Shown: positions 26,901 through 35,095, counted from the stretch's first letter. The stretch: DNA of 64,000 nucleotides from Stieleria sedimenti (GCF_025060895.1 NZ_JANZKV010000042.1:124001-188000); one strand, 5' to 3'. The notes: a model not told the origin generated them from the letters alone. Made by a program: numbers and translations.

Positions 26901-27468
26901 GATGTGGATCATTCCGGTTGTGATCATGATTAACCTGTTGCTGATCTATGTCGAATTCCGCAACCTTCCCATCGCAATGGCAGTGTTCACTGGCATCCCG
27001 GTCGCCTTCGCGGGCGGCATGATGTTGGTCGCTTGGATGAACGTTGAACTGAATACCGCTGTCTGGGTTGGGTTCATCGCATTGTTTGGCCTTGCCGTCG
27101 ACGACGGTGTCGTGATGGCAACCTACATCCATCAATTGCTGCAAAAACGAAAGATCAACAGCGTTCAGGACATTCGGGACACGGTCTACGAAGCGGGACT
27201 GAAACGTATTCGCCCCTGCATGATGACCACCGTGACGACTCTAGCGGCTTTGATTCCCGTATTGATCGCGACCGGCCGCGGTGCTGACGTCGCTCGTGCA
27301 ATGGCGATCCCCGTATTCGGGGGAATGCTTGCCGAGCCGTTCACGTCGTTCATTGTTCCGACACTCTATTCTGCATATTTGGAAACGAAAATGCGATTCG
27401 GCATTAGAGATGAACTCTGGGGTAAAACCGAAGAAACGCCGACGGAGGAGTTAATGAAAGCTGCCTAA
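23938..27468 (+). CDS. cusA: Heavy-metal RND efflux pump, CusA-like
   Basis: An 1176-residue inner-membrane pump with AGGAGG upstream of its ATG. It has an N-terminal helix, two large periplasmic loops and twelve membrane segments in the heavy-metal RND pattern (AIPNVGENQVIVLTPWPGR, SLAGIAIAIGTMVDMGIIV, with the charged residues of the proton relay). It is somewhat longer than E. coli CusA. A segment near residues 430-440 (GETGSAGDREK) is encoded by a G-rich stretch like the dispersed repeats. It should export Cu(I)/Ag(I) or a related cation. It lies 61 bases after cusB. Confidence 0.93.
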   Translation: MVLNLIIRFCVKEPWLVVFLTIGLSVGGWFAFKAVPIDAIPNVGENQVIVLTPWPGRSPKDIEDQVTYPLSVSLLAVPGAESVRGKSMFGYSFVQVTFKDSIDFYWARSRVSEQLGSAASQLPEGVVPQLGPDATGLGQVYYYTLKSPKKGMSLAELRSLQDFVIKYELQAVEGVSEVASIGGYVRQYQIEVDPDKLRYYNVSLDKLATAIKGSNVDVGAKTVESTGMEFIVRGKGFLGTDGDKSKAITDIEETVILQRKGIPVRVSDVAQVQLGPDFRRGALDYNGAEAVGGVVVMRYGENPRVVIDRVKAKIAAITPALKGVEIHGVYDRSGLIDETMATLTHALRDEIIITAVIILLFLLHIRSSFVVAICLPAAVLMSFIAMHVVGVEANIMSLAGIAIAIGTMVDMGIIVSENIYQHLADWEKDNGETGSAGDREKSRSEVVYEATIEVAPAVVTAVATTIVSFLPVFFLTGRDYRLFSPLAYTKTFAIAAAMITAVTIVPALSRIMLRSANYRKRTALAAAIAFATLLAVTSHFLWGDDLGAFAGLEQWIVTLLAAGIGLIAGWQLFRERIRPIEEIPSSRFVRWIYAARLRHALNHKAFALSFPAMLLVLGLGAYFGMPTILQPVERTARVFGAELNDFPGYVDAKHVFTGLQSDDWIALDEGSWFYMPTLYPAASFSQAMQVLQTQDVLIGQIPEVKDVLGKIGRVESALDPAPAAMVETYVMLKPESEWREGVTARDIWDEINKVATLPGVTPASALQPIEGRVVMLQSGIKAPMAIRVYGDDLKTLAGAAMDVAGTLKKSPHINSGTVNPDIVLGKPYIEFTVDREAASRYGLSVSMVNQVIETALGGMNLIKTVEGRERYPVRLRYNRDLRERIDQLNRLPVVTHSGAVVPLEELAALETTWGPGAINSENGRLVAHVSFMTNGSKGDLESVSAIEEQLRLAQSLPVSHPDHLGLPAGYSLEAVGSFRNQIEANLRLMWIIPVVIMINLLLIYVEFRNLPIAMAVFTGIPVAFAGGMMLVAWMNVELNTAVWVGFIALFGLAVDDGVVMATYIHQLLQKRKINSVQDIRDTVYEAGLKRIRPCMMTTVTTLAALIPVLIATGRGADVARAMAIPVFGGMLAEPFTSFIVPTLYSAYLETKMRFGIRDELWGKTEETPTEELMKAA
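25225..25266. repeat. G-rich repeat-like insertion in the cusA coding region
   Basis: GAGACCGGGAGTGCGGGAGAC, read within this 42-base purine-rich stretch, resembles the intergenic G-rich units. It encodes GETGSAGDREK in the cytoplasmic loop after membrane segment 4, where RND pumps vary in length. Confidence 0.45.
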
Positions 27469-27485
27469 AAAGTTTTTCCAACGGC

Positions 27486-27515
27486 GTGAAGGAATTCGAT
27501 TGCCTGCGCATCTAA
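27486..27515 (+). promoter_or_regulatory. ECF-type promoter for gene 27578-28975
   Basis: On the plus strand: GTGAAGGA (27486-27493), 15 bases, CATCTAA (27509-27515). An exact match, 63 bases from the start codon, so the four-module gene has its own promoter after cusA. Confidence 0.82.
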
Positions 27516-27577
27516 CCCGTAACACTTTGAAGCGACCTAACGGAATCGGTCGCGCACAAAAAAAGGGACTGAATCCA

Positions 27578-28975
27578 ATGAATCACAAAATCTTACTCAC
27601 CACCGCACTGATCGCGGTCGTTTCGGCGTCTAACGCCTGTGCTCAGCATAGTCACGCCGGTCACAACCACGCGATGTCCGGTCAGACGGCGACGGCTCAA
27701 ATGGGTCGTCCGATTGCTGGACCGCACGGCGGCTCCTTAAAGCAAGCAGGTGCACTTCAGCTCGAAACCGTCGTTTCGCAAGGCGGCATCCAGATGTTCG
27801 TTTTCGACCGGAGCGGCCAGCCTGTTTCGGTTGATCGCGGTCGCGGTGCCGCATCATTGCGAGTCGAGGGGAATGCAAAACGCTATCGCTACGATTTACT
27901 TCCTGATGGAAAAGGTGGTTTGACCGCGCCGATCAACCTTTCTCAGATCGCTGGACGTCAGATCGAAATCGACATTCAATTGGTTGGCATAGACGCTGTT
28001 CGTGCCCAAGCCTTGACGCTGAATGAAGTTGCAACCGTTCCCGCCAGCGAACTTCAGCTTGCCGCAGCCGCAATCGCCCGTCAGAAAATTTGCCCGGTCA
28101 GCGGCAAGCCGCTCGGAAGCATGGGGGACCCGGTCGCTGTGGACGTTAACGGACAACGTTTGTTTGTCTGCTGTGGCGGTTGCGTCAATGCGGTTAAGTC
28201 CGACCCGGCAAAGTACGCGTCGGGACGTCCGCAAATCACGGTCACGACTGCAACAGTGGAAGACGCCGACGCGATTGCCCGTCAAAAAGTTTGTCCCGTC
28301 ATGGACGAACCGCTTGGTGGAATGGGAACACCGATAAAAGTGACCGTCGGTAACAAACCAATCTATCTGTGCTGCAAAGGTTGTATCAAGAAGATCGAAG
28401 CCGAGCCCGCGAAGTATCTCGCAATGGTCTATGGGGCCCCCTCGGGACCTGGGAACCAGAGCGTCGGGAGCCAGAGGGCAAACTCTTCGACTGCCAGCAT
28501 CACGGTGACTTCTGCAACACAAGCTGACGCAGCATTGATTGCTCGGCAGAAGACTTGCCCGGTTATGGATGAACCGCTTGGTAGCATGGGCGATCCCATC
28601 AAGGTCATCGTCGGCGACAAGCCGATCTTTTTGTGCTGCAGAGGCTGCATCAAGAAGATCAAGGCCGATCCTGCCAAGTATCTTTCCTTGGTCTATGGCG
28701 GCGGCTCAGCGGGCTCAGTTCCTGCGGGAACAGAGCAAGTGCGGGCCGGCATCTTTAAGGTCAGTGCCGAGGACGCTCCTTTCATAGCGGCACAAAAGAA
28801 GTGCCCGGTCATGGATGAACCGCTCGACGCGATGGGCGGCCCTTACAAAGTTCACGCGGCTGGTAAAGCGATCTACATTTGTTGCCCTGGCTGCGCAAAA
28901 AAGATTGCTGCTGAACCTCAAAAGTGGTTGACCGTACTCGCACAACAAGGAGTCAATGCGCCGAAGCTACGTTAA
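27578..28975 (+). CDS. Exported protein with four CC-x2-C metal-binding modules
   Basis: A 465-residue protein from the ATG at 27578 (AAAGGGA upstream). It has a signal peptide (about 1-23), a His-rich start (HSHAGHNHAMSG), a beta-rich domain (about 45-150) and four copies of the Cys module at about 172-212, 239-279, 327-367 and 409-449. Each has CPV(M/S)..PL..MG.P, then an aromatic/Leu-Cys-Cys-x2-Cys, then K...(D/E)P.K(Y/W). Modules 2 and 3 are almost identical, suggesting recent tandem duplication. It is probably a periplasmic metal sponge or delivery protein (inference). Confidence 0.87.
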   Translation: MNHKILLTTALIAVVSASNACAQHSHAGHNHAMSGQTATAQMGRPIAGPHGGSLKQAGALQLETVVSQGGIQMFVFDRSGQPVSVDRGRGAASLRVEGNAKRYRYDLLPDGKGGLTAPINLSQIAGRQIEIDIQLVGIDAVRAQALTLNEVATVPASELQLAAAAIARQKICPVSGKPLGSMGDPVAVDVNGQRLFVCCGGCVNAVKSDPAKYASGRPQITVTTATVEDADAIARQKVCPVMDEPLGGMGTPIKVTVGNKPIYLCCKGCIKKIEAEPAKYLAMVYGAPSGPGNQSVGSQRANSSTASITVTSATQADAALIARQKTCPVMDEPLGSMGDPIKVIVGDKPIFLCCRGCIKKIKADPAKYLSLVYGGGSAGSVPAGTEQVRAGIFKVSAEDAPFIAAQKKCPVMDEPLDAMGGPYKVHAAGKAIYICCPGCAKKIAAEPQKWLTVLAQQGVNAPKLR

Positions 28976-28984
28976 GAATAGATT

Positions 28985-29035
28985 GGGAACGGGGGAGACA
29001 TGGAGCATGGAAAAAACATCCCAGACTCCCCCGCT
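28985..29035. repeat. G-rich/C-rich inverted repeat (hairpin)
   Basis: CGGGGGAGACATGGAGCATG, an A-rich loop, then CATCCCAGACTCCCCCG. It lies ten bases after the stop of the four-module gene and may be its terminator. Confidence 0.7.
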
Positions 29036-29116
29036 CGAAAAACGCGGGGGCGGTGTCCCTGGAAACCGCGACTTGCTCACGGTCGATAGTCACGCCGTCC
29101 CCGCCCTTTTGCACCC

Positions 29117-29422
29117 TTGAATGACATGGACTGTCAAATGAATATGAAAATGACCCAGAACGTAATGCGGCTCGCCCTGGGCGGTCTGCTGGTTTCAACC
29201 ACAGGTTGCGCCACGGGGCGTCTGCCCTGGCTCGCAAAAAAGGAAGACAGATCGTCGATGGAAAGCTACGTGGCTCAGGCGGCATCAAACATCGAGTACA
29301 ACACGGATGTTGACCTGACTCAGGATTACCAGCCAAACGCCCAGCCGGTGGCCAGCTACACAACGCCTTCGCAGCCCGGTTCGCGATCTAGTGGCGGTGT
29401 CGGTGGTAGCTGTTGTCACTGA
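29117..29422 (+). CDS. Small lipoprotein with C-terminal CCH
   Basis: A 101-residue protein with a lipoprotein signal peptide (lipobox STTGC, lipidated Cys near residue 31), an acidic/polar body and an end in GGVGGSCCH, a possible metal ligand set. No family was recognised. Met residues within the first eleven codons (29126, 29138) could be the true start. It lies downstream of the four-module gene, after the hairpin repeat. Confidence 0.55.
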   Translation: MNDMDCQMNMKMTQNVMRLALGGLLVSTTGCATGRLPWLAKKEDRSSMESYVAQAASNIEYNTDVDLTQDYQPNAQPVASYTTPSQPGSRSSGGVGGSCCH

Positions 29423-29658
29423 TGCGTTTCTTTACAAGAGTTGCTTACCGTCCCTATCGGGATTGGGGCTGACCACAGAAGGCACCAACTACTGACAATT
29501 GCAAAGCGCGGGCAAAACGAGATTTCTATTTCTCAGATGCAGTGCGCTATTTGGTATCCGTGGTTTCACCGCGGCAAGGCATTCGCGACTACCGTTGTCC
29601 GGAGGTATTCAATTCGGACGCTACACTGGGGACCAACGAGATTGAATTGACGAATTCA

Positions 29659-31104
29659 CTACAAAATTTCTACTACCAGTAACGTCGTGTCATCAAACGC
29701 CGCTCGCCCCGATCGAAAATCGTTCAACGAATCTTCAAAGCGTTTCGTTAACTCGTTGGCATGATCGTTCATTCCTGATGCGATCACCTGCTCGACACGC
29801 TGCGTGCCAAATTGTTCCTCGCTTGGGTTAAACGCCTCGGTAACTCCGTCACTAACCAAGACGATCTTCATTCCAGGACGAATTGGTATCGCCGCCTGCT
29901 CGTACTCCGTATCAACTTCCACTCCCAGCAACAAGTCCCCAGCTTCAAGTCGCTCGACAGGCAATCCACCGCGATGGACAAACGGCCATTCGTGGCCAGC
30001 GTTGGCATAGACGACTCGCCGTTCAACGAGATCTATTCGCACCAGGACCATTGTTGCAAAGTGACCACTCACTACGTACTCGCAATACTGACGATTTACG
30101 CGGCAGAGAATCTCGGACGGCTCGATGGTCACTTTGGCTGCTTCGCAAACGAATGCCTTCAGCAAAGTTGCCGCCATTGCAGCAGGGACTCCGTGGCCCG
30201 CGACATCGGCGAGGCAAATCAACACCTGTGAATCGTTTAACGCAATCACGTCGTAGTAATCACCACCCACGTCATCGGCGGGTTCAAACGAAGAGTCGAT
30301 CCTCAATTGTGGAATTTGAATGACATCGGGCCGCAAATTCTGCTGAATCTCGCGCGCCTTCGCCATATGCAATCGTCGATCACGATCGGATGATTCGAGG
30401 CGTTCCGCCATGACGTTGATTTGGTCGCCGAGATATCGCAATTCGCGACAACTAAGGTTTTGCGTTCGCGAATCTAGGTTTCCTTCCCCGACACTTTTTA
30501 GTGATGCTACCAGCTTTCTCATCGGCTTGGTCACCACCAAATAGAGCATCAGATTCACGACTGCTGTTGCGACGGCACCAGCAATAACTACTGCGCTGAG
30601 TTGACGCAACAATTCTTCACGAGCCGAGGAGATCAAGTTAGAACGCTTCTCCGAAACGTAAACTGCCCCTGCCGGACCAGCAAAACTACCAACAACAATC
30701 GATTGCTTCATTGGCTGACGCATGGCGACATCTTTGGCTGACGCGATCATCGCGTCTATCATTTCCGGTGAAGCTCGACCATGTAAATTCGCTTGCAGCA
30801 ACTCGCCCTGCCACTGCAATGCGATGTGGTGACCGGGTGAATCCATGGTGTTCATTCGGGCGCAGACATCATCCACAAGCTTCTGCACCGCACGTGTTTC
30901 ACTGCCATCAAGCGCAACTGCGGCTTCATAGAGTGTCTTCGCTTCTTCAGACAATGCGACCCGCGCCTGATCGACGTGTCGAACGATTCGTAATCGGTGG
31001 TCGATCACTACGAACAGCGTCACGACGACAAGCAGCACGGAGTTGACCGCGATGAGAAGCTGTCGCGATAGCGGAAGTTGCCGCCAAATCTTCGGTGACT
31101 TCAT
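29659..31104 (-). CDS. Membrane-bound PP2C-type serine phosphatase (RsbU/SpoIIE family)
   Basis: A 481-residue protein: membrane helix (about 14-36), extracytoplasmic domain (37-165), second helix (170-192), HAMP region (193-245) and a C-terminal SpoIIE phosphatase domain (about 255-481). Metal-ligand motifs are visible (DVGGDYYDVI, ICLADVAGHGVPAAM, LVSDGVTEAFN, DDTTLLVV). By family, such enzymes dephosphorylate anti-sigma antagonist (STAS) proteins in partner-switching. No STAS or RsbW-type partner is in the window. It is last in a minus-strand run after TolC, the multicopper oxidase and CsoR. Confidence 0.87.
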   Translation of the reverse strand: MKSPKIWRQLPLSRQLLIAVNSVLLVVVTLFVVIDHRLRIVRHVDQARVALSEEAKTLYEAAVALDGSETRAVQKLVDDVCARMNTMDSPGHHIALQWQGELLQANLHGRASPEMIDAMIASAKDVAMRQPMKQSIVVGSFAGPAGAVYVSEKRSNLISSAREELLRQLSAVVIAGAVATAVVNLMLYLVVTKPMRKLVASLKSVGEGNLDSRTQNLSCRELRYLGDQINVMAERLESSDRDRRLHMAKAREIQQNLRPDVIQIPQLRIDSSFEPADDVGGDYYDVIALNDSQVLICLADVAGHGVPAAMAATLLKAFVCEAAKVTIEPSEILCRVNRQYCEYVVSGHFATMVLVRIDLVERRVVYANAGHEWPFVHRGGLPVERLEAGDLLLGVEVDTEYEQAAIPIRPGMKIVLVSDGVTEAFNPSEEQFGTQRVEQVIASGMNDHANELTKRFEDSLNDFRSGRAAFDDTTLLVVEIL

Positions 31105-31288
31105 CGATTCTTATGGAGTTGGAAGGTGTGTTCGCAATAGCGACAGAGCAACACTGGTTAGATGGTCCAACTTCCTTCAAACTTCACACGACGAGACGAA
31201 TTGCGAACTTTCCACTTCACGATGCCCAGGTTTTGAGCACAGATAACTGTTTCGCCAGGGCAGGCCACGGAAAGACGAGCCGCGAAGC

Positions 31289-31576
31289 TCAATCAATCAC
31301 ACTTGCGTATTTTCTGAACAGACTGATCAACTCTTCGAGCTTTTTTTCTCGTTCAGCAGCTTCACCACCTTCGAGAGCTTCCGCGACACAGGTTTTTAGA
31401 TGGTTTTCAAGGACGATTTGACCAACTTTTCCAAGGGCTCCAGTCGCGGCAGACAACTGCATCAGGATATCGACACAGTATTGGTCGTCTTCGATCATCC
31501 GGCCAACGGCCTCGACCTGTCCAATGACGCGTCGAAGACGATTGGTCAACTTCTTTTTATCATCCTCGGAAAGCAT
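31289..31576 (-). CDS. csoR: Copper-sensing repressor CsoR
   Basis: A 95-residue all-helical protein of the CsoR/RcnR family (NRLRRVIGQVEAVGRMIEDD). The metal ligands Cys34, His59 and Cys63 have the same spacing as the Cu(I) site of Mycobacterium CsoR (C36, H61, C65), separating it from FrmR and RcnR. As a tetramer it should bind DNA without copper and release it on Cu(I) binding. Four matching 17-bp operator-like palindromes (17402, 20751, 34862, 44058) flank the copper-export genes. It lies 133 bases after the multicopper oxidase gene. Confidence 0.92.
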   Translation of the reverse strand: MLSEDDKKKLTNRLRRVIGQVEAVGRMIEDDQYCVDILMQLSAATGALGKVGQIVLENHLKTCVAEALEGGEAAEREKKLEELISLFRKYASVID

Positions 31577-31709
31577 TACGGAGCAACAGTGACAAAAACT
31601 GGGGATTGGGAGTTGAGCGTGCGTCTGGACCGAATTAGTGTAGCGAACTTAGCCCCGATCGGCAGTCCCACGACACCGGAAATTTCCGGGAACGACGCAG
31701 TACCGAGAA

Positions 31710-33218
31710 CTACATCTTCATGCCCTTCATGCCAGGGTTGTATTTCGCTGGATCGCCAAAACGCCGAACGATCTCGTTGAATACTTCGCCGGGTTCGACC
31801 TCCTGGTCCGTTTCCATTACCTTGTGATACAAGTCTTTCGGCATAACTCTCAACGTAGTCATCAACCCCATGACCGCCATTTCGGCCATCGGACGCATCC
31901 CCATCATTGCACGCCGCGAACCGATCGCTTTCATCATCGACGGCGACATATTCATGCCTTTCATTTCTTGAGGATATCCCGGCGTGTCGAATCCGGGGTC
32001 TTGCCGCGTCGCATCAACTCGTGGGCGAGAATCGAGGTTTGCAAGGTACTGGTCAACCGACACTCCCTGCCGCATTCTCGGGCCGACTTGCTCGGTCATA
32101 TGGTTCATCATGTGATGGACCATGTGGCAATGGAACATCCAGTCGCCGGGGTTATTGGCGATGAATTCAAAGTCGGTTGCTTGAGCAATTCCGATCAGTT
32201 CTGTGTTTCGCGGAATCCAAGCAGAGTACGGAGTGCGGGCACCTTCGCGACCGGTTAGCCAAAATGTGTGACCATGAAGGTGGATCGGATGGTGCTGCAT
32301 CGGCGCGAAATTCATGATGCGAACTCGCACACGCTCGCCATGCTTGACAACCAGCGGTGTCGTGTAAGGACCGCTCCGACCATTAATGGTGTGCCAGTTC
32401 CAATCCATCTTCCAACTGTCCGCGATGGTTTGCGAACTGTCGATAAAGAAATTCTGGAAGATCAATCCGAAATCACGGTCGACCGGTGGGTCGAAGACTT
32501 TTTTCGGATGGACGATGAACCAGCCCACCATTCCAAACGCTTCCTGCATCGGCACATGCGAGTGGTAGAAAAACGTGCCTTCCTCGTGAACGTCGAACTC
32601 GTACACAAAAGTCTCACCAGGCTTAATCGGTTCTTGAGTCAACTCCGACGCACCATCCCACTGAATCGGAAGTTCAAAACCGTGCCAATGCACATACGTA
32701 TCTTCGGGTAGCTCGTTGGTTACAACAAACCGAACTCGATCTCCTTGCGTGACTTCGATTGTCGGCCCCGGCATGCTGCCGTTGTAGCCATACACATTCA
32801 TCTCATAGCCGGGTAGAAACTCTCGCTTGACCGCCATCGGGACAAGTTGAAACTCCTTCACTCCACCTACCATCTTGTAGGGAAGCTTGTCCAAGTCAGG
32901 AGCTTCAAAAGTAGCCGGACCATCAGACGCCGGCCGGAAACCCGGCATCATCTTGCCAAGGTAGTAGTCGCTGTTGGGATCGTTTCCGCGTGACGGCTTG
33001 AATCGGGAATACCCATCGTATTCAGCCTGAACGTCCGAGCCGGCTGGCATCTGGGGCGGTGTGTGCTCGCCATGCTGGTGCGAGGACATTCCTTTCATGT
33101 CCATTGGCATCGGTTCTTGGGCCTGTACGTTCCTACCAAGCAAATTCCCAACCACTCCCGTCGCGGCGGCCAGCGATCCGGCGGTCAAGAAACTTCGGCG
33201 GTCTTCGGTGTTTGACAT
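31710..33218 (-). CDS. Tat-exported multicopper oxidase
   Basis: A 502-residue protein with a twin-arginine signal (RRSFLTAG), a Met/His-rich mature start (MPMDMKGMSSHQHGEH) and the four copper-ligand motifs: HWHG (177-180), HSH (219-221), HPIHLHGH (310-317) and HCHMVHH (363-369). The His-Cys-His motif is followed by a Met-rich C-terminus ending KGMKM. It should oxidise Cu(I) to Cu(II) in the periplasm, like CueO or CopA of the Pco/Cop type. It lies between TolC and csoR on the same strand. Confidence 0.93.
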   Translation of the reverse strand: MSNTEDRRSFLTAGSLAAATGVVGNLLGRNVQAQEPMPMDMKGMSSHQHGEHTPPQMPAGSDVQAEYDGYSRFKPSRGNDPNSDYYLGKMMPGFRPASDGPATFEAPDLDKLPYKMVGGVKEFQLVPMAVKREFLPGYEMNVYGYNGSMPGPTIEVTQGDRVRFVVTNELPEDTYVHWHGFELPIQWDGASELTQEPIKPGETFVYEFDVHEEGTFFYHSHVPMQEAFGMVGWFIVHPKKVFDPPVDRDFGLIFQNFFIDSSQTIADSWKMDWNWHTINGRSGPYTTPLVVKHGERVRVRIMNFAPMQHHPIHLHGHTFWLTGREGARTPYSAWIPRNTELIGIAQATDFEFIANNPGDWMFHCHMVHHMMNHMTEQVGPRMRQGVSVDQYLANLDSRPRVDATRQDPGFDTPGYPQEMKGMNMSPSMMKAIGSRRAMMGMRPMAEMAVMGLMTTLRVMPKDLYHKVMETDQEVEPGEVFNEIVRRFGDPAKYNPGMKGMKM

Positions 33219-33267
33219 TTTTCTTCTTCGTTTCAGTTTCTGAACATCAATGAAAACAATTCAAGAC

Positions 33268-33355
33268 AAGGAGAGTGGGAGACAAGGAGACACGGAGCTC
33301 TTGTGCAGGCAACGGTTTTCTCACACTCTCCTTGTCTCTGTGTCTCCCTCTCTTA
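33268..33355. repeat. G-rich/C-rich inverted repeat (long hairpin)
   Basis: GGAGAGTGGGAGACAAGGAG, about 30 bases, then CTCTCCTTGTCTCTGTGTCT. The long imperfect stem lies immediately after the TolC stop codon and before the oxidase gene. Confidence 0.72.
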
Positions 33356-34810
33356 CTACCGCGGCTTCGGTACCGCATCGATGTGTCCCGGTGGAACTGG
33401 GCCTTCAGCAGCCATCAACCCGCCGTCAAGTAGAAATCCGTTGATCATCGTTTCCTGTTGCCGAACGTGCTTGAACTGATCAATCTGTTGCATTCTGGCT
33501 TGAAAGTAGTCGCGTTGACCTTCCAACACATCCGGCCAAGCGATCCGGTTGTCTTTGTAGCTGACAAGCAATTGTCGATAAGCCGCCCTCAGTTCGGGAA
33601 TCACCACTCGATCGTACTCCGTCGCGTGCTGCAAAGCAGTAGCATAGGTTCGATAGGCTGATGCCAGACGTTCTTTCAGATGCAATTCCATTCTCTGAAT
33701 CTCGAATTGCTGACGTCGCAAGTCCTGGCAGGCTTGACGAATCGTTCCCTGGTTTCGATCGTAAATCGGCAGCTCAATTTGGACGCCCGCGTTGTAAACG
33801 TCGTCGCCATTGCTGAAGTTGTAGCCCGGCCCACCCTGGACGGTGACGTCAGGAATCCACTCCACTTGCTCTCGACGGACGGTCGTTTGGTCCACTCGCA
33901 ATTTTGCTCGTGCGGCCAACACTTCAGGACTCTCCGTAATCAACCGAGCGAGAATTGTGTCGAATGACTCCAACGCATTGCTCGGGCGCAACTCACCCTC
34001 GGTCGGGCCAATGGAAAGCGGAACGCCGACGATGGCGGACAATCGCCGCAACGCATCGCGATACTCGTTCTCAGTCGCCATGCGTTCCAAACGCTGCTTT
34101 TGCAGCATGACGTTGGCGCGTCGAACCGCCGTCAAGTTGGCTTGGCCTTGGTTATACTGTTCACGAGTTGTTACCGCACCGTCCTCGGCCGTCTTCTCAA
34201 TCTCTCGCTGGAGTTCAAGTCGCATCGAAGCTGCCAGTGCCTCAATGAACTGAACTTCGACGGCATTCGTCACGCGGTACGTCTGGGCAATTGCGAGGTG
34301 TTCGGCAACATGCGCGCGTTGGCGGTATTTCAATCGACTCAGTTGCAGTTTGCCAGCCGTTACGAAACGCTGAGAAACCTCGAATCCCTGAAACTCCCCG
34401 GCACTTCCGTCGCTACCAATCTTTTCGCCGACGTACATCAGGACAGGGTTGGGATATAAACCTGCCTGCAACGCCTTGGAAGTTTCCGCCGAGACGTGCA
34501 ATCTCGCTTGCTGGATGGTTGGATTGTTGCCGGCCGCCAGGGCCAAGACAGTTTCGAGCGTATGAGTTTCGACCGTTGCGTTGTCCGCGTAGTCATACGT
34601 GGTATCGAAATCAGCAAACCCACTCGGCATGTCCGGCAATGGCGGCAAGTCGCTCTCGGGTAGAACTTGGTCATCGGCACCACCGAGTGACTGCGCCATT
34701 GTTTGATCCATGCTCATCATTTGCCCCATCGAGGCTTCCTGAGCAACAGCCGTTTGGAAAGTCGTCGTCGCCGTCACCGCGATCAACAACTGAAGTAGTT
34801 TCCGTTTCAT
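33356..34810 (-). CDS. TolC-family outer-membrane efflux protein
   Basis: A 484-residue protein from the ATG at 34810, chosen because it begins a clear signal peptide (KRKLLQLLIAVTATTTFQTAV); upstream in-frame codons would cross the CsoR-type box. The mature start is Met-rich (MGQMMSMDQTMAQ). Two OEP repeats with long coiled coils follow (ETVLALAAGNNPTIQQARLH, RLKYRQRAHVAEHLAIAQ). It is likely the channel for the CusBA-like pump or a copper-specific exporter. It starts a same-strand run: TolC, multicopper oxidase, csoR, phosphatase. Confidence 0.86.
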   Translation of the reverse strand: MKRKLLQLLIAVTATTTFQTAVAQEASMGQMMSMDQTMAQSLGGADDQVLPESDLPPLPDMPSGFADFDTTYDYADNATVETHTLETVLALAAGNNPTIQQARLHVSAETSKALQAGLYPNPVLMYVGEKIGSDGSAGEFQGFEVSQRFVTAGKLQLSRLKYRQRAHVAEHLAIAQTYRVTNAVEVQFIEALAASMRLELQREIEKTAEDGAVTTREQYNQGQANLTAVRRANVMLQKQRLERMATENEYRDALRRLSAIVGVPLSIGPTEGELRPSNALESFDTILARLITESPEVLAARAKLRVDQTTVRREQVEWIPDVTVQGGPGYNFSNGDDVYNAGVQIELPIYDRNQGTIRQACQDLRRQQFEIQRMELHLKERLASAYRTYATALQHATEYDRVVIPELRAAYRQLLVSYKDNRIAWPDVLEGQRDYFQARMQQIDQFKHVRQQETMINGFLLDGGLMAAEGPVPPGHIDAVPKPR

Positions 34811-34861
34811 TAATTCCGAATCCCTGGAATGATGCCGAGTCGTATTCCAACCTTCGGCAAC

Positions 34862-34878
34862 ATACCCATGCTGGGTAT
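34862..34878. promoter_or_regulatory. CsoR-type operator
   Basis: ATACCCATGCTGGGTAT fits ATACC-N7-GGTAT with six paired bases per arm. It lies 52 bases upstream of the TolC start. Confidence 0.75.
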
Positions 34879-34997
34879 AGCCCCGGCTGATCGCACTCGT
34901 CGTGGAATCGGTTTTCATTCCACTTGCAACGATTGGGTAAGCTTTGCCCGGTGCCAAAAGATGTTTCAGAGACTGTTTTTAAAACAGGATGACTCAA

Positions 34998-35095
34998 TTT
35001 CACTCTCCCTCTGGGAGAGTCGAGCCGAAGCGAGGAGAGGGTTTACGCTGGATCTTCCCCTCGCTAAGGCTCGCCCCTCCTTTAGAAGGAGTTCT
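34998..35095. repeat. C-rich/G-rich inverted repeats
   Basis: CACTCTCCCTCTGGGAGAGT is a short hairpin. It is followed by GAGCCGAAGCGAGGAGAGGG facing CCCCTCGCTAAGGCTCGCCC. A variant of the dispersed repeat family, located between the TolC promoter region and the copA fragment. Confidence 0.65.

Noticed and set aside
29441-29650. Plus-strand 69-codon frame after the small lipoprotein
   Set aside because: No ribosome binding site, no hydrophobic pattern and no resemblance to any family.
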